Below, piece by piece: positions 36,079 to 46,955 of a DNA stretch of 64,000 nucleotides (the first letter of the stretch is position 1; every line of letters begins with the position of its first letter). Below the pieces are notes generated by a model. It ran no database searches and was not told the DNA's origin. It saw only the letters and a list, made by a program, of their open reading frames with translations. The position numbers and the translations under genes were made by a program. The stretch is from Corynebacterium gottingense (GTDB lineage Bacteria > Actinomycetota > Actinomycetes > Mycobacteriales > Mycobacteriaceae): positions 82,127-146,126 of the forward strand of contig NZ_RDRE01000006.1 in NCBI RefSeq assembly GCF_003693265.1, in the 5' to 3' direction.

Positions 36079-37900
36079 TCACGGCGACGATCCCGGACAG
36101 GGTCGTGCTGAGCGCCGCCCCCATGAACACGAGCGCGACCGTGATCGCGACCGGGTGCTCTCCCGGCATTCCCAGCCCGGCACCGAGCACGATGATCAGC
36201 ACTGCGGTCACCGCCATCGTGATCGCCGACCACTTGCAGACCCGCGCGGCGCCGTTCCGCTTCTTCGCCGGCGACTCTGCGTCCGGCACGGTCACAGTGT
36301 TCGGCGGGGCGCTCGCCGGGGCGTTTGACGGGGTGCTTGACGACGCCAACGGGTCCTCAAACAACTCATCCGCAGCCGAGTACGCGTACGGACTCCCCGG
36401 CACCGGGGTGGCCACCGGGCGCGGGAGCGGCTCCGGCGCTGGCTCTTCCAGCGCTTTAGGCGCTGCCGGCTCGGGCGCGCCGTCGGCGGCGAGCTCCACG
36501 ATGAGCTCCACGAGCTTGTTGCAGCGCTTCTCCCCCACGCCGCGCAGCTGAAGCAGGTCGGCGGCGCTGGCCTTGAGCATCAGCGGGTGCTGCTCGCGCC
36601 AGGCATCGAGGTACTTGTCAATCCCGGTGCCCGTCGCCTCGGGCCGGTGCTCCGGGCGGAGGTGGTCGGACATCTCGTACAGCGGGCGTTCGGGGTTGCG
36701 TGCGATCCACAGCGCCGCGATCTGCGCCGGCGACGCGCCCGTCCGTTGCGCGTCCTCGGGGGTGAGCCAGGAGAAGGGGGCGGTGGCGGTGGCGTCGATA
36801 ATCGCCCCCGCACTGCCTGAGCCCATTGCGGCGATGAGCTGGGCAAACCGGGTCTCTTTGACGATGGGCACGCCGTACTCGCGGGCCTTGCGCGCCTTGC
36901 CGCTCATGGAGTCGGGGTTGGCGGCGACGAGCACCGCGCACTTCTTGGTCACCCCGCCCACGTCCAGGCCCGCGGCGGTGGCGCGCTCGGTCCACGCGTC
37001 GCGCGGGATGTCCAGCGCGCCGGTGAGCGCGACCCGGTCGCCGGGCTTGAGCACGACGCCGTCGTCATCAGTCTGCGGGTCCTCGAGCAGGCCGGCTGTG
37101 TTCACGCCCAGGGCTGCGGCGACCGCGAGCAGCTCCGCGCGCTCATCGTCGGTGATCACCCCATCGGCCCAGGCCTCGACGACGAGCTGCCGGGTGAACT
37201 CCTCGTTGATAGCCTCGACGTCCTCCGCCGCCAACCCGGTCGCGGCGGCCTCGAGCAGGCGGGCTTCGTCGCGGGTGATCTCCTTGTCCTTGAGCGCGTG
37301 CGCCAGCCTGCGCCGATACGTCTCCTCGCCCCACTCGCCGCTCGACGGCAGCGCGCGCGACAGTTGCTCAATCCGCGTGCCCGCCTGCCGCGCCTGCTGG
37401 CTGTAGAAGTACCGCAGGAGCTCCGCCGTGGCCTCGGCGTCCGCCAACGCGGAGTGCGCCCGCTTGTTCGTGATGTTCGCCAGCGCGAGAGCTTCGCTCA
37501 GCTTACCGACGCCCATATACTCCCTGGCCAGCCGCATCGTATCCACCCACGCCTCCGGCACCCAGTTGGCCATCCCCGCCCTGGCCAGCTCGGTCTGCAG
37601 GAACCGCTTTTCAAACGACGCGTTGTGAGCGACCGGCGTGCGCCCCTGCAGCAGGCCGCGCAATTCGTCCGCGACCTGGTCGAACGTCGGCGCGTCAACC
37701 ACATCGGTCGCGGAAATGCCGTGGATGTGCGTGTTGGGGATGTCACGCATGGGCTGCACCAGCGTCCGCCACGTCCGCTCCGCCGACAGGTCCGGCCCCA
37801 ATTGGACGACACCGATCTCCACGATCCGGTCGAACTTGCCAAACCCCGTGGTCTCGAGGTCGATGACCGCATAACCGCTGTCCTGGCCCACCGCTGACAT
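36059..37900 (-). CDS. DEDDh exonuclease with BRCT, helix-hairpin-helix and a C-terminal membrane anchor
   Basis: A 613-aa multidomain protein. An N-terminal DnaQ/epsilon-type exonuclease (about residues 9-170: VIDLETTGF, NASFEKRFL, HSALADAEAT) is followed by a TerB-like helical stretch (about 200-270, DGVITDDERAELLAVAAALGV), a BRCT domain (about 285-365), a helix-hairpin-helix (LLQLRGVGEKRCNKLVEL, about 465), a Pro/Ala-rich linker and two transmembrane helices (about 558-577 and 584-608). The membrane tether is odd for an epsilon-like exonuclease. GGAGGAGG directly precedes the ATG, so a GTG three codons in could be the true start. Confidence 0.88.
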   Translation of the reverse strand: MSAVGQDSGYAVIDLETTGFGKFDRIVEIGVVQLGPDLSAERTWRTLVQPMRDIPNTHIHGISATDVVDAPTFDQVADELRGLLQGRTPVAHNASFEKRFLQTELARAGMANWVPEAWVDTMRLAREYMGVGKLSEALALANITNKRAHSALADAEATAELLRYFYSQQARQAGTRIEQLSRALPSSGEWGEETYRRRLAHALKDKEITRDEARLLEAAATGLAAEDVEAINEEFTRQLVVEAWADGVITDDERAELLAVAAALGVNTAGLLEDPQTDDDGVVLKPGDRVALTGALDIPRDAWTERATAAGLDVGGVTKKCAVLVAANPDSMSGKARKAREYGVPIVKETRFAQLIAAMGSGSAGAIIDATATAPFSWLTPEDAQRTGASPAQIAALWIARNPERPLYEMSDHLRPEHRPEATGTGIDKYLDAWREQHPLMLKASAADLLQLRGVGEKRCNKLVELIVELAADGAPEPAAPKALEEPAPEPLPRPVATPVPGSPYAYSAADELFEDPLASSSTPSNAPASAPPNTVTVPDAESPAKKRNGAARVCKWSAITMAVTAVLIIVLGAGLGMPGEHPVAITVALVFMGAALSTTLSGIVAVIKLLRK

Positions 37901-38227
37901 CCTCCTCCGCGTCGCGCGACTGTTCCCTCCAGGCTAGTGGGCGGCCCGTGCGCGGAGTGCGCGTGGTCCGGGTGGGGCTGCCGGCGCGCGCCTGGTGCGC
38001 CTCGGTTGCGCCCTGATGTGCTCCGGTTGCGCCCCCGCTTCGCCAAATACCGATACCAGCATGACGAGAACGCAGCTCTAGAGCAGCGAAATCGGGGTCT
38101 TACTATCGGTATCTGCAAAACTGAGCGCTCCGAGGACCTGACCGCACCGCCCCCGCCTCGCCCCCGCCAGCACGACGAAAGCCGCCTCCCGGCCCCGGGA
38201 TGGGGGCGGAAGGCGGCTTCCAGGCTG
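37901..38227. other. Intergenic stretch holding palindromic repeat A
   Basis: No convincing gene in these 327 bases. It contains the 72-bp imperfect palindrome at 38044-38115, and otherwise a GC-rich tail rich in GCGCC words. Confidence 0.6.
38044..38115. repeat. Imperfect palindrome of 72 bp, copy A
   Basis: Centred on CTCTAGAG at 38076-38083. The right arm ends TTACTATCGGTATCTG and the left arm begins AAATACCGATACC; about two thirds of the paired positions match. The right arm is shared almost base for base with copy B at 55621-55691. Confidence 0.75.
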
Positions 38228-38300
38228 TGCGCCATGACGGGCTCGAACCGCCGACCTACTGGGTGTAAACCAGTTGCTCTTCCAGCTGAGCTAACGGCGC
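38228..38300 (-). tRNA. tRNA-Val (anticodon TAC)
   Basis: A 73-nt cloverleaf on the minus strand: 7-bp acceptor stem GCGCCGT/ATGGCGC, D-arm with AGCTCAGCTGG, anticodon stem ACTGG/CCAGT with loop TTTACAC, and T-arm GGTTCGAGCCC (the T-loop TTCGAGC pattern). CCA is not encoded. Confidence 0.93.
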
Positions 38301-38367
38301 GCTAGCGGTAAAGGTTAGCAGAACTTGCCACGGCCGCCTAACGCGCAGGTCACGCCGTGACTCGACG

Positions 38368-38778
38368 CTACTTCTTGGTGCCCGCGGGGGTGAGGCAGGA
38401 GCCCTGCCATTCGCCGAAGCGGTCGGCCTTGGTCTGCATTAGGCCGGCGAGCTGGGCGGACTCGGAGATCTCGCCCGGGTGGACGCCGCCGGGCTTGGAG
38501 GCGCCCGGGGTCATGAGCCAGACGCGGCCGGAGTCGCCGAGGTTGCGGATGGCATCCATGAGCGCGTCGACGAGGTCGCCGTCGTCGGAGCGGAACCAGA
38601 GCAGGACGACATCGCAGAGCTCGTCGGTGGACTCGTCCAGAAGCTGTTCGCCGACCGCGTCCTCGATGGCCTCCGAGATGGAAGAATCGGCGTCTTCGTC
38701 CCAGCCGATCTCCTGCACGATGTCGTCGGCGTGAATGCCCAAGCGGTCTGCGTACGTGTTGACACCTGCGGCGCCCAA
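38368..38778 (-). CDS. DUF3052 protein
   Basis: A 136-aa acidic protein of the actinobacterial DUF3052 family (GVNTYADRLGIHADDIVQEIGWDEDADSSISEAIED...). Function unknown; it is consistently next to aceE in corynebacteria. No in-frame ATG or GTG fits. The best start is TTG at 38778, with GGAGG 9 nt upstream, giving MGAAGVNTYAD. It is divergent from aceE, with 186 bp between. Confidence 0.8.
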   Translation of the reverse strand: MGAAGVNTYADRLGIHADDIVQEIGWDEDADSSISEAIEDAVGEQLLDESTDELCDVVLLWFRSDDGDLVDALMDAIRNLGDSGRVWLMTPGASKPGGVHPGEISESAQLAGLMQTKADRFGEWQGSCLTPAGTKK

Positions 38779-38964
38779 AGTCTTGTTTCCTCCATGTTTG
38801 GTAATGAACGACAGTGCAATAGAGCTTACATCTGTTGTAATGGGAGTGAGGGGTGAAAGGGAAAATGGGGGCGTCGATAGGCAACTGCCCCCGCGCAGGG
38901 GCAAAAACAAAAAACCAAGTAATGTAGGAAGAAACATTGCCCAACCATTTAGGGAGGATTTCTC
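38779..38964. promoter_or_regulatory. Divergent regulatory region between DUF3052 gene and aceE
   Basis: AT-richer than its surroundings. It carries a one-mismatch copy of the 13-bp repeat on the minus strand (38870-38882), flanked by G and C runs (GGGG...CCCCC) that could form a hairpin around it, and ends with AGGGAGGA before the aceE start. I cannot pick a single -10 box. Confidence 0.45.
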
Positions 38965-41721
<2,757 letters not shown>

Positions 41722-41730
41722 GGGCTCCCC

Positions 41731-41743
41731 GCTTATCGACGCC
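41731..41743 (+). repeat. 13-bp repeat, exact copy 7
   Basis: Intergenic, 9 bp after the aceE stop codon and immediately upstream of the terminator stem. Confidence 0.9.
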
Positions 41744-41775
41744 ACGCCCCCGCCGCGCCACGCGCGGCGGGGCGT
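41744..41775. terminator. Terminator-like hairpin after aceE
   Basis: ACGCCCCCGCCGCGC pairs with GCGCGGCGGGGCGT (one bulged C) around a 3-nt loop. There is no T-run behind it, so it may rely on Rho or simply stabilise the 3' end. Confidence 0.55.
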
Positions 41776-41826
41776 CCCGCGTTTCAGGAAACAGCGCGCG
41801 CATCAGGCGCGCCGGAGGTGCACACC

Positions 41827-42753
41827 CTACGCCGAGCGCGTGGGGACGGTGATGCCGTCGCCGAAGATGCCCGCCAGCTGCGGGAGCAAGAACGCGACGG
41901 CGCCTCCGATGGCGGCGATCAGCCCGATGACCAGGGCCGCCACCTGCGCGTTAGAGGAACCCGCCTGCGCGGTTCCGGTCTTCCCCGGCTCCGCGGGCTT
42001 CCCGGTGCCGGTTGTACCTGCAGTACCCGTGCCCTTGCTCACGCCCTTGCCGGTGTTGCTCACCACGAACTTCGTGTTGTCGGTGGTCCCGTCTGGGTAG
42101 GTAGTGGTGACGGCGAACTCGGAGCCCCACGCCGTGTCCTTAGGGATCGTCGTGGTGACGGTCCCGTGCTCGTCCACGTGCACGTTCCACTTCTCGGAGG
42201 ACTCGACGTGCCACCTGTTCACGTCGCTGCCAAGCGGTGTCTCGTACAGGTTGAACGGCGAGATGGTCAGCTTCTGGCCGGGGTCGCCCTCGACCGAGTC
42301 ATACAGCGGCTCGTAGAGGTATTCGCTGGTGGGCGTGAGCTTCGGCGTCACCTGCACGATCTCAGTCGAGCCGTCCGGGTAGTTGATGCGGATGTCCACC
42401 TTGTCCGAGGTGTTCGGCCCGGCGTGCACCAGGGTGGGGCGCGAATGGGTGAGGTTGACCTGCAGCTGGTCCTTCTCCCGCTTGGTCATCAGCGGCTTGG
42501 TCAGGTTGTCCTGCGCGATCAGCTTCCAGGTCGCCCCGTCGGGCATGCCCTCCAGGTCGAAGAAGGCCGAGGTGCTGATCCACTGCCCCGGGACGGTGCG
42601 CACCACCTGCGGCTCGGCGGAGACGTAGGGCTGGTAGGTGTCCTTCATCGACTGGGCAGCCGGGGCGGCCTGTGCTGCGGGCGCGACGACGGCGCTCGCG
42701 CCCACGGCGAGGGCAACGGCGCAGGTGACCGAGGTGGGGGCGATTCGCAGCAC
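41827..42753 (-). CDS. Surface protein with YPDG repeats and C-terminal membrane helix
   Basis: A 308-aa exported protein: signal peptide (MLRIAPTSVTCAVALAVGASAVVAPAAQA), two Rib/YPDG-type modules marked by NYPDGSTE and TYPDGTTD, a Gly/Thr/Lys/Pro-rich wall-spanning linker (about residues 235-265), and a C-terminal transmembrane helix (about 272-292). There is no LPxTG, so anchoring is by the helix. Probably exposed at the envelope. It lies 2 bp after the alpha/beta hydrolase gene on the same strand, so the two are likely co-transcribed. Confidence 0.82.
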   Translation of the reverse strand: MLRIAPTSVTCAVALAVGASAVVAPAAQAAPAAQSMKDTYQPYVSAEPQVVRTVPGQWISTSAFFDLEGMPDGATWKLIAQDNLTKPLMTKREKDQLQVNLTHSRPTLVHAGPNTSDKVDIRINYPDGSTEIVQVTPKLTPTSEYLYEPLYDSVEGDPGQKLTISPFNLYETPLGSDVNRWHVESSEKWNVHVDEHGTVTTTIPKDTAWGSEFAVTTTYPDGTTDNTKFVVSNTGKGVSKGTGTAGTTGTGKPAEPGKTGTAQAGSSNAQVAALVIGLIAAIGGAVAFLLPQLAGIFGDGITVPTRSA

Positions 42754-42755
42754 GG

Positions 42756-43748
42756 CTAGGCTCCTTGGATCAGGCGGACGATGGCGGTGGTGACGGCACC
42801 GGGTGCGTCGAGCGGAGGCATGTGCCCGGAGTCCGGCAACACCTGCATGTACGCGCGCGGCCAGATCTCGTGCAACTTCTCCGACTGGGTGACGGGGGTG
42901 ACGTCATCACGGTCTCCCACCAGGATATACCCAGGGATCTCAGAAAGGACTATACCTGCTTGCAGCTCGGAGTGAGAAAGCAGATCCTGGAAGTAGCCGG
43001 CGTAGGTCTCCAGGGGTGTTTCGCGGATCATGGCAGCGTGGAAGTCCACGATGTCGTACGGCATCGGCCGGAAGTAGAACGCCAGCGCCAGGACGGGCGA
43101 GATGGTGTCCGTGACGATCTCGCGCACACCCTCGGCAAACCTCGGCGTGTAGCGCACTGCCTTCTCCAGCACCCCGCCGATCGGCCCCGCGAGCACCTGC
43201 GGTAGGCCCTGCATGGTGAACGGCTCGACGGCGCTGGACACCTGCACACTGCCGGCCCAGGTGAACTCGTCCGCGTAGCGGCGCATCATGGACAGCGACA
43301 CCGGCCCGCCCAGCGAGTGCCCCACCACGATCACGGGGCCGGTGGCGCCGCGCTCGCGGAGGACGGCGACGCAGGCGTCGGCGGCGTGGTCGATGGTCAG
43401 GGCTTCGGGTGCCGCGGTCGCGTTCTGCCCGTGGCCGGGCAGGTCCACGAGGAGCTGGCGCACCTCGGGGCACCGCTCGCGCACGTCCCGGACCTGCATG
43501 TAAAAGGTCTCCGCGGAGATATTGAAGCCGTGGACGTAGATGACGGTGGGCGCCGCGGGGTCGGTCGGGCCGACTTCGTACCAGTGGACGCGGGGGTGGT
43601 GGGCGGTGGCGTCGATAAGCGTGGTGCCCGAGCGCTCGTAGCTGAGGCCGAAGGTGCCGTCGGCATCGTGCAGCTTGGCGCGCGTGTCCAGCAGGTTGCG
43701 GCGCGCGGCGGGCGTGAGGGTGCGAAGGTACGCGAGCGGATGCAGCAT
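42756..43748 (-). CDS. Alpha/beta hydrolase
   Basis: A 330-aa alpha/beta-hydrolase. The nucleophile elbow is VVGHSLGGP, the oxyanion region is VIYVHGFN, and the final His is in LPDSGHMPPLDAPG. The Asp partner is likely in LVGDRDDVTP. It resembles esterase/lysophospholipase-type enzymes; substrate unknown. ATG at 43748 has TAAGGT (43755-43760) 6 nt upstream (leaderless), facing the acyl-carrier gene, which starts only 22 bp away. Confidence 0.87.
   Translation of the reverse strand: MLHPLAYLRTLTPAARRNLLDTRAKLHDADGTFGLSYERSGTTLIDATAHHPRVHWYEVGPTDPAAPTVIYVHGFNISAETFYMQVRDVRERCPEVRQLLVDLPGHGQNATAAPEALTIDHAADACVAVLRERGATGPVIVVGHSLGGPVSLSMMRRYADEFTWAGSVQVSSAVEPFTMQGLPQVLAGPIGGVLEKAVRYTPRFAEGVREIVTDTISPVLALAFYFRPMPYDIVDFHAAMIRETPLETYAGYFQDLLSHSELQAGIVLSEIPGYILVGDRDDVTPVTQSEKLHEIWPRAYMQVLPDSGHMPPLDAPGAVTTAIVRLIQGA
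43608..43620 (-). repeat. 13-bp repeat, exact copy 8
   Basis: Sense copy in the alpha/beta hydrolase gene (Thr-Leu-Ile-Asp-Ala-Thr), followed by ACCGCCCACC. Confidence 0.9.
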
Positions 43749-43754
43749 ATTTAC

Positions 43755-43764
43755 ACCTTATTAT
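43755..43764. promoter_or_regulatory. Overlapping divergent -10 boxes
   Basis: TAAGGT on the minus strand (43755-43760) and TATTAT on the plus strand (43759-43764) share two bases and each lies 6 nt from a start codon (43748 leftward, 43771 rightward). Only one polymerase could occupy the site at a time. Confidence 0.5.
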
Positions 43765-43770
43765 GAGGGT

Positions 43771-44082
43771 ATGGAACTCTCACAACGCCTCAATCTTGGG
43801 GACTTGGGCAAGCTTATCGACGCCCCCTCGACCGACTCCCCCACCGAACCCGAGGACACCGACGCGTTCTCCCGGCTCGCCGCGCTGATCGAGCGCATCA
43901 CCGGCGAGGAGGACAGCGTGCACCGCGAATCGCGGCTGTCGGACGTGGACGTGTCCTCGCTGGACCGGGTCGAGCTGGCCATCCGAATCGAGGACGAGTT
44001 CGGCGCGCGGGTGACCGAGCAGATCTACGATGAATACGAGACTGTTGGCCAGCTCGCAGAATTCTTGGAGGAACACGAGTGA
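43771..44082 (+). CDS. Acyl carrier protein-like protein
   Basis: A 103-aa protein with a PP-binding domain in its second half: the phosphopantetheine serine lies in DVSSLDRVELAIRIEDEFG (normally DSLD...). The first about 30 residues are an acidic Ser/Pro-rich extension. It would carry acyl groups on a 4'-phosphopantetheine arm, although the partner synthase is not in the window. An exact 13-bp repeat copy is in frame near the N-terminus (KLIDAPS). Its stop overlaps the next gene (GTGA), so the two are translationally coupled. Confidence 0.88.
   Translation: MELSQRLNLGDLGKLIDAPSTDSPTEPEDTDAFSRLAALIERITGEEDSVHRESRLSDVDVSSLDRVELAIRIEDEFGARVTEQIYDEYETVGQLAEFLEEHE
43812..43824 (+). repeat. 13-bp repeat, exact copy 9
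   Basis: Sense copy in the acyl carrier-like gene (Leu-Ile-Asp-Ala-Pro), about 190 bp from copy 8 and in the opposite orientation. Confidence 0.9.
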
Positions 44083-44861
44083 GCATCGCGTACTTAACTG
44101 ACATGGACGGCGTCCTGCACCGCGAGGGCGACATGATTCCGGGCGCGGACCAGTTCATCGCGCGGCTGCGCGAGGAGGACATCCCGTTCATGGTGCTCAC
44201 GAACAATTCGATGCAGACCCCGCGGGATCTGTCCGCGAAGCTGACGCGGATGGGGCTGCACATTGAGCCGGAGCGGATCTGGACCTCCGCCACGGCGACG
44301 GCGAAGTTCCTCTCCCAGCAGGCCGGCGAGGCCTCCGCCTACGTGATCGGGGAGGCCGGGCTGACCACCGCGCTGCACGAGATGGGATGGATCCTCACCG
44401 AGGCGGACCCGGACTTCGTGGTGCTGGGCGAGACCCGCACCTATTCCTTCGAGGCGCTGACCACGGCCTGCAATCTGATCCGCGGCGGCGCCCGCTTCAT
44501 CGCCACCAACCCGGACCTCACCGGCCCGGGGCCCAGCGGCGTTATTCCGGCGACGGGCGCGGTCGCCGCCATGATCACCGCGGTGACCGGCCGCGAGCCC
44601 TACTACGTGGGCAAACCGAACCCGGTGATGATGCGCTCGGCGCTGAACAACATTGGCGCCCACTCCGAGCACACCGTGATGATCGGTGACCGCATGGACA
44701 CCGACGTCAAGTCCGGCATGGAGGCCGGCATGCGCACCGTGCTCGTGCGCACGGGCATTAGCGACGACGCCGAGATCGCCCGCTACCCGTACCGCCCCAC
44801 CCAGATCGTGGACTCGGTCGCGGATCTGGTTGGGCGGATCCGCGACCCGTTCGGGGACTAG
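44079..44861 (+). CDS. HAD-IIA (NagD-like) phosphatase
   Basis: A 260-aa HAD phosphatase of the NagD/p-nitrophenylphosphatase group: motif I LTDMDGVLH, motif II VLTNNSMQT, motif III Lys in YYVGKPNP and motif IV VMIGDRMDTD. Substrate unknown. Its GTG start overlaps the acyl carrier stop codon, an unusual partnership that suggests a phosphatase acting on or near the carrier's product. It converges on the aldehyde dehydrogenase gene with a 4-bp overlap. Confidence 0.9.
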   Translation: MSIAYLTDMDGVLHREGDMIPGADQFIARLREEDIPFMVLTNNSMQTPRDLSAKLTRMGLHIEPERIWTSATATAKFLSQQAGEASAYVIGEAGLTTALHEMGWILTEADPDFVVLGETRTYSFEALTTACNLIRGGARFIATNPDLTGPGPSGVIPATGAVAAMITAVTGREPYYVGKPNPVMMRSALNNIGAHSEHTVMIGDRMDTDVKSGMEAGMRTVLVRTGISDDAEIARYPYRPTQIVDSVADLVGRIRDPFGD

Positions 44862-46243
44862 TCAGCGACGTAGAAGCGCTGCTTGTTCACAAACTCGTCC
44901 ATGCCAAGCGTACCGAGCTCGCGGCCGAAGCCCGAGTTCTTCACACCGCCGAACGGCAGCTCCGGGCCGCGCGCCTGCGGGATGTTCACGTGGATCATGC
45001 CGGTGACCACGCGGTTGGCCACCTTCTTCGCGCGCTCCTCGTCCTGGGAGAACACCGCACCGCCCAGGCCGTAGTTGGAGTCGTTGGCTAGCTTGACCGC
45101 CTCGTCGTCGCTTGCAACCTTGTAGATCTCGGCGACGGGTCCGAAGAACTCGGTGTAGTAGGACTCGGAGCCGACGGGGACGTCGGTCAGCACTGCCGGG
45201 GTGAAGTAGGCGCCCCCGCCGGTCAGCTCGCCGCCGGTGTGCAGCGTCGCGCCTTCCTCGACGGCCTTCTTGACCTGCTCGTCTAGGATCTCCGCGGCGT
45301 CGCGGGAGGACAGCGGGTAGAAGTGGCCCTCTTGCGGGTCCAGCGGGTCGCCCTGTGTAAACGCCTTCGCGCGGCGCACCATGGCGTCGACGAAGTCGTC
45401 GTAGATGTCCTCCATGACGATGATGCGCTTGTTCGAGGTGCAGGCCTGGCCGGTGTTGGCGATGCGCTTGCCCCACGCGGTGTCGGCGGCGGCCTCGACG
45501 TCGTCGGTGTCCAGGATGATGTAGGCGTCGGTGCCGCCGAGCTCCAGCAGCGCCTTCTTCAGGTTCTGACCCGCGGTGGCGGCGACGGCGCGGCCGGCGC
45601 GCTCGGAGCCGGTGAGCGAGACGCCCTGCACGCGCATGTCTTCAAGCAGGCTCGCGACCTGGTCGTGGGTGGCGCGGATATTGGTGTACAGGTGGGCAGG
45701 TACGCCGGTGGCCTGGATCGCTTCGTCGATAATCGCCTGGATGGCCTCGGCGGAGCGCGGGCAGATCTCGGCGTGCTTGAGCAGCACGGTGTTGCCCGCC
45801 ATGAGGGTCGGGGCAGCGAAGCGCGCGACCTGGTAGTACGGGAAGTTCCACGGCATGACGCCAACGATCACACCGGTGGGGACTTTGCGGATCACAGCCT
45901 CGCCGCCGGTGTGCTCGATCGGCTCGTCGGCGCTGAGCTCGGCGCCGTGGTCCGCGTAGTAGTTGAAGATGTTGACCACGTCGTTGAGCTCGGCCTCGCC
46001 CTGGTCAAGCGGCTTACCCATTTCCTCGGCGATAATGCGGGTGAGTTCGGGGCGCTTGGCGTCGAAAAGCTCGGCGACCTTGTGCAGCAGGGCCGCGCGG
46101 TCCTCAAAGCTAACCTCGCGCCACTGCGCAAAGGCGGCGTCGGCGCGGTCGAGGGCCGTGGCGAGGTCCTCGTCGGAGATGAAGTCGAAGGTCTCGACGA
46201 CCTGGTTGTTTACGGGATTTTGTACGCGATACTGACTAGACAT
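44858..46243 (-). CDS. NAD(P)-dependent aldehyde dehydrogenase (succinate-semialdehyde dehydrogenase-like)
   Basis: A 461-aa aldehyde dehydrogenase. The catalytic Cys is in NTGQACTSNKR, the general-base Glu in LLELGGTDAY, and the cofactor region is MPWNFPYYQ. Overall it most resembles the GabD/Sad type that oxidises succinate semialdehyde, though the exact aldehyde cannot be proved. I prefer ATG at 46243 (MSSQYR) to the longer start at 46252. It slightly overlaps the small gene upstream. Confidence 0.88.
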   Translation of the reverse strand: MSSQYRVQNPVNNQVVETFDFISDEDLATALDRADAAFAQWREVSFEDRAALLHKVAELFDAKRPELTRIIAEEMGKPLDQGEAELNDVVNIFNYYADHGAELSADEPIEHTGGEAVIRKVPTGVIVGVMPWNFPYYQVARFAAPTLMAGNTVLLKHAEICPRSAEAIQAIIDEAIQATGVPAHLYTNIRATHDQVASLLEDMRVQGVSLTGSERAGRAVAATAGQNLKKALLELGGTDAYIILDTDDVEAAADTAWGKRIANTGQACTSNKRIIVMEDIYDDFVDAMVRRAKAFTQGDPLDPQEGHFYPLSSRDAAEILDEQVKKAVEEGATLHTGGELTGGGAYFTPAVLTDVPVGSESYYTEFFGPVAEIYKVASDDEAVKLANDSNYGLGGAVFSQDEERAKKVANRVVTGMIHVNIPQARGPELPFGGVKNSGFGRELGTLGMDEFVNKQRFYVAD

Positions 46244-46592
46244 GCGCCCCATCGTACGGCCGTGACGTGACGCTCGCTACAAACCCATGCGATTCCGCGT
46301 ATGCGTCCAACTTCTCGGCGAACGTGACCAGCGCCTCTGCAGGCGCGCGCAAGGTTTCGCGGCACTCGTAGGTGCCGTCCGCCGCACGGCGCCACCGGGT
46401 AAACCAGATCGCGTCATCTTCGCTCGTGGTAGGGGCCTCGGGCAGCTCGCAGAGCAGCTTCTCGACGCCACGCCTCCACCGCCCCTCCATCCCAGCCACC
46501 GTGAGCGTGGCCGTAGCGGTGCTGTGCTGGCGGGTGTGGGTGGTTTCGCGCGCAGTCAACGAGGTGTACGGCGCGGCCAATGTCGTAGTCAT
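46236..46592 (-). CDS. Small conserved protein, 118 aa
   Basis: MTTTLAAPYTSLTARETTHTRQHSTATATLTVAGMEGRWRRG... with no membrane segment. The middle has several Trp/Arg residues (FTRWRRAADGTYECRETLRAP). I do not recognise it. GGAAGG lies somewhat far from the ATG. The end overlaps the aldehyde dehydrogenase start by 8 bp, which suggests coupling. A one-mismatch 13-bp repeat (46457-46469) is antisense to it. Confidence 0.6.
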   Translation of the reverse strand: MTTTLAAPYTSLTARETTHTRQHSTATATLTVAGMEGRWRRGVEKLLCELPEAPTTSEDDAIWFTRWRRAADGTYECRETLRAPAEALVTFAEKLDAYAESHGFVASVTSRPYDGAHV

Positions 46593-46955
46593 GGTGTGGG
46601 GGACCTTCCGTGGATTGCTTCGCGGTTTCGGTGAACAACACCCCACACCCGGTGACTAGGCGGGTTCCGGCGCGGTGACTAGGCGCGCCGGCGGGGTGTA
46701 AGACGAGAGGTTCGTCTTCCCCAACGGCCTCTGGCTTAACGCGACCAATCTTGCGCCACACACGTTCACTCCGGCAACCCTAAACCCCAGGTTGATCCCC
46801 CTATTTACTCAAGCTGAGGTAGAGGGTGAGCGCCCCGAACACGGGTGGAGCCGCACCGCGTTCCATCACATCCACCCCTTTATGTGTGCTATGTCTCCCC
46901 CGTGAGTCTAGTGTGTGTAGCAACACCCTCACCCATCACTACGGAAAGGTATCCC
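46593..46955. other. Intergenic region before the flavin monooxygenase gene
   Basis: About 360 bases with no supported gene. It has a C-rich direct duplication (CGGTGACTAGGCG occurs twice, at about 46649 and 46675) and ends with GGAAAGG before the downstream ATG. I cannot single out a promoter. Confidence 0.45.
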
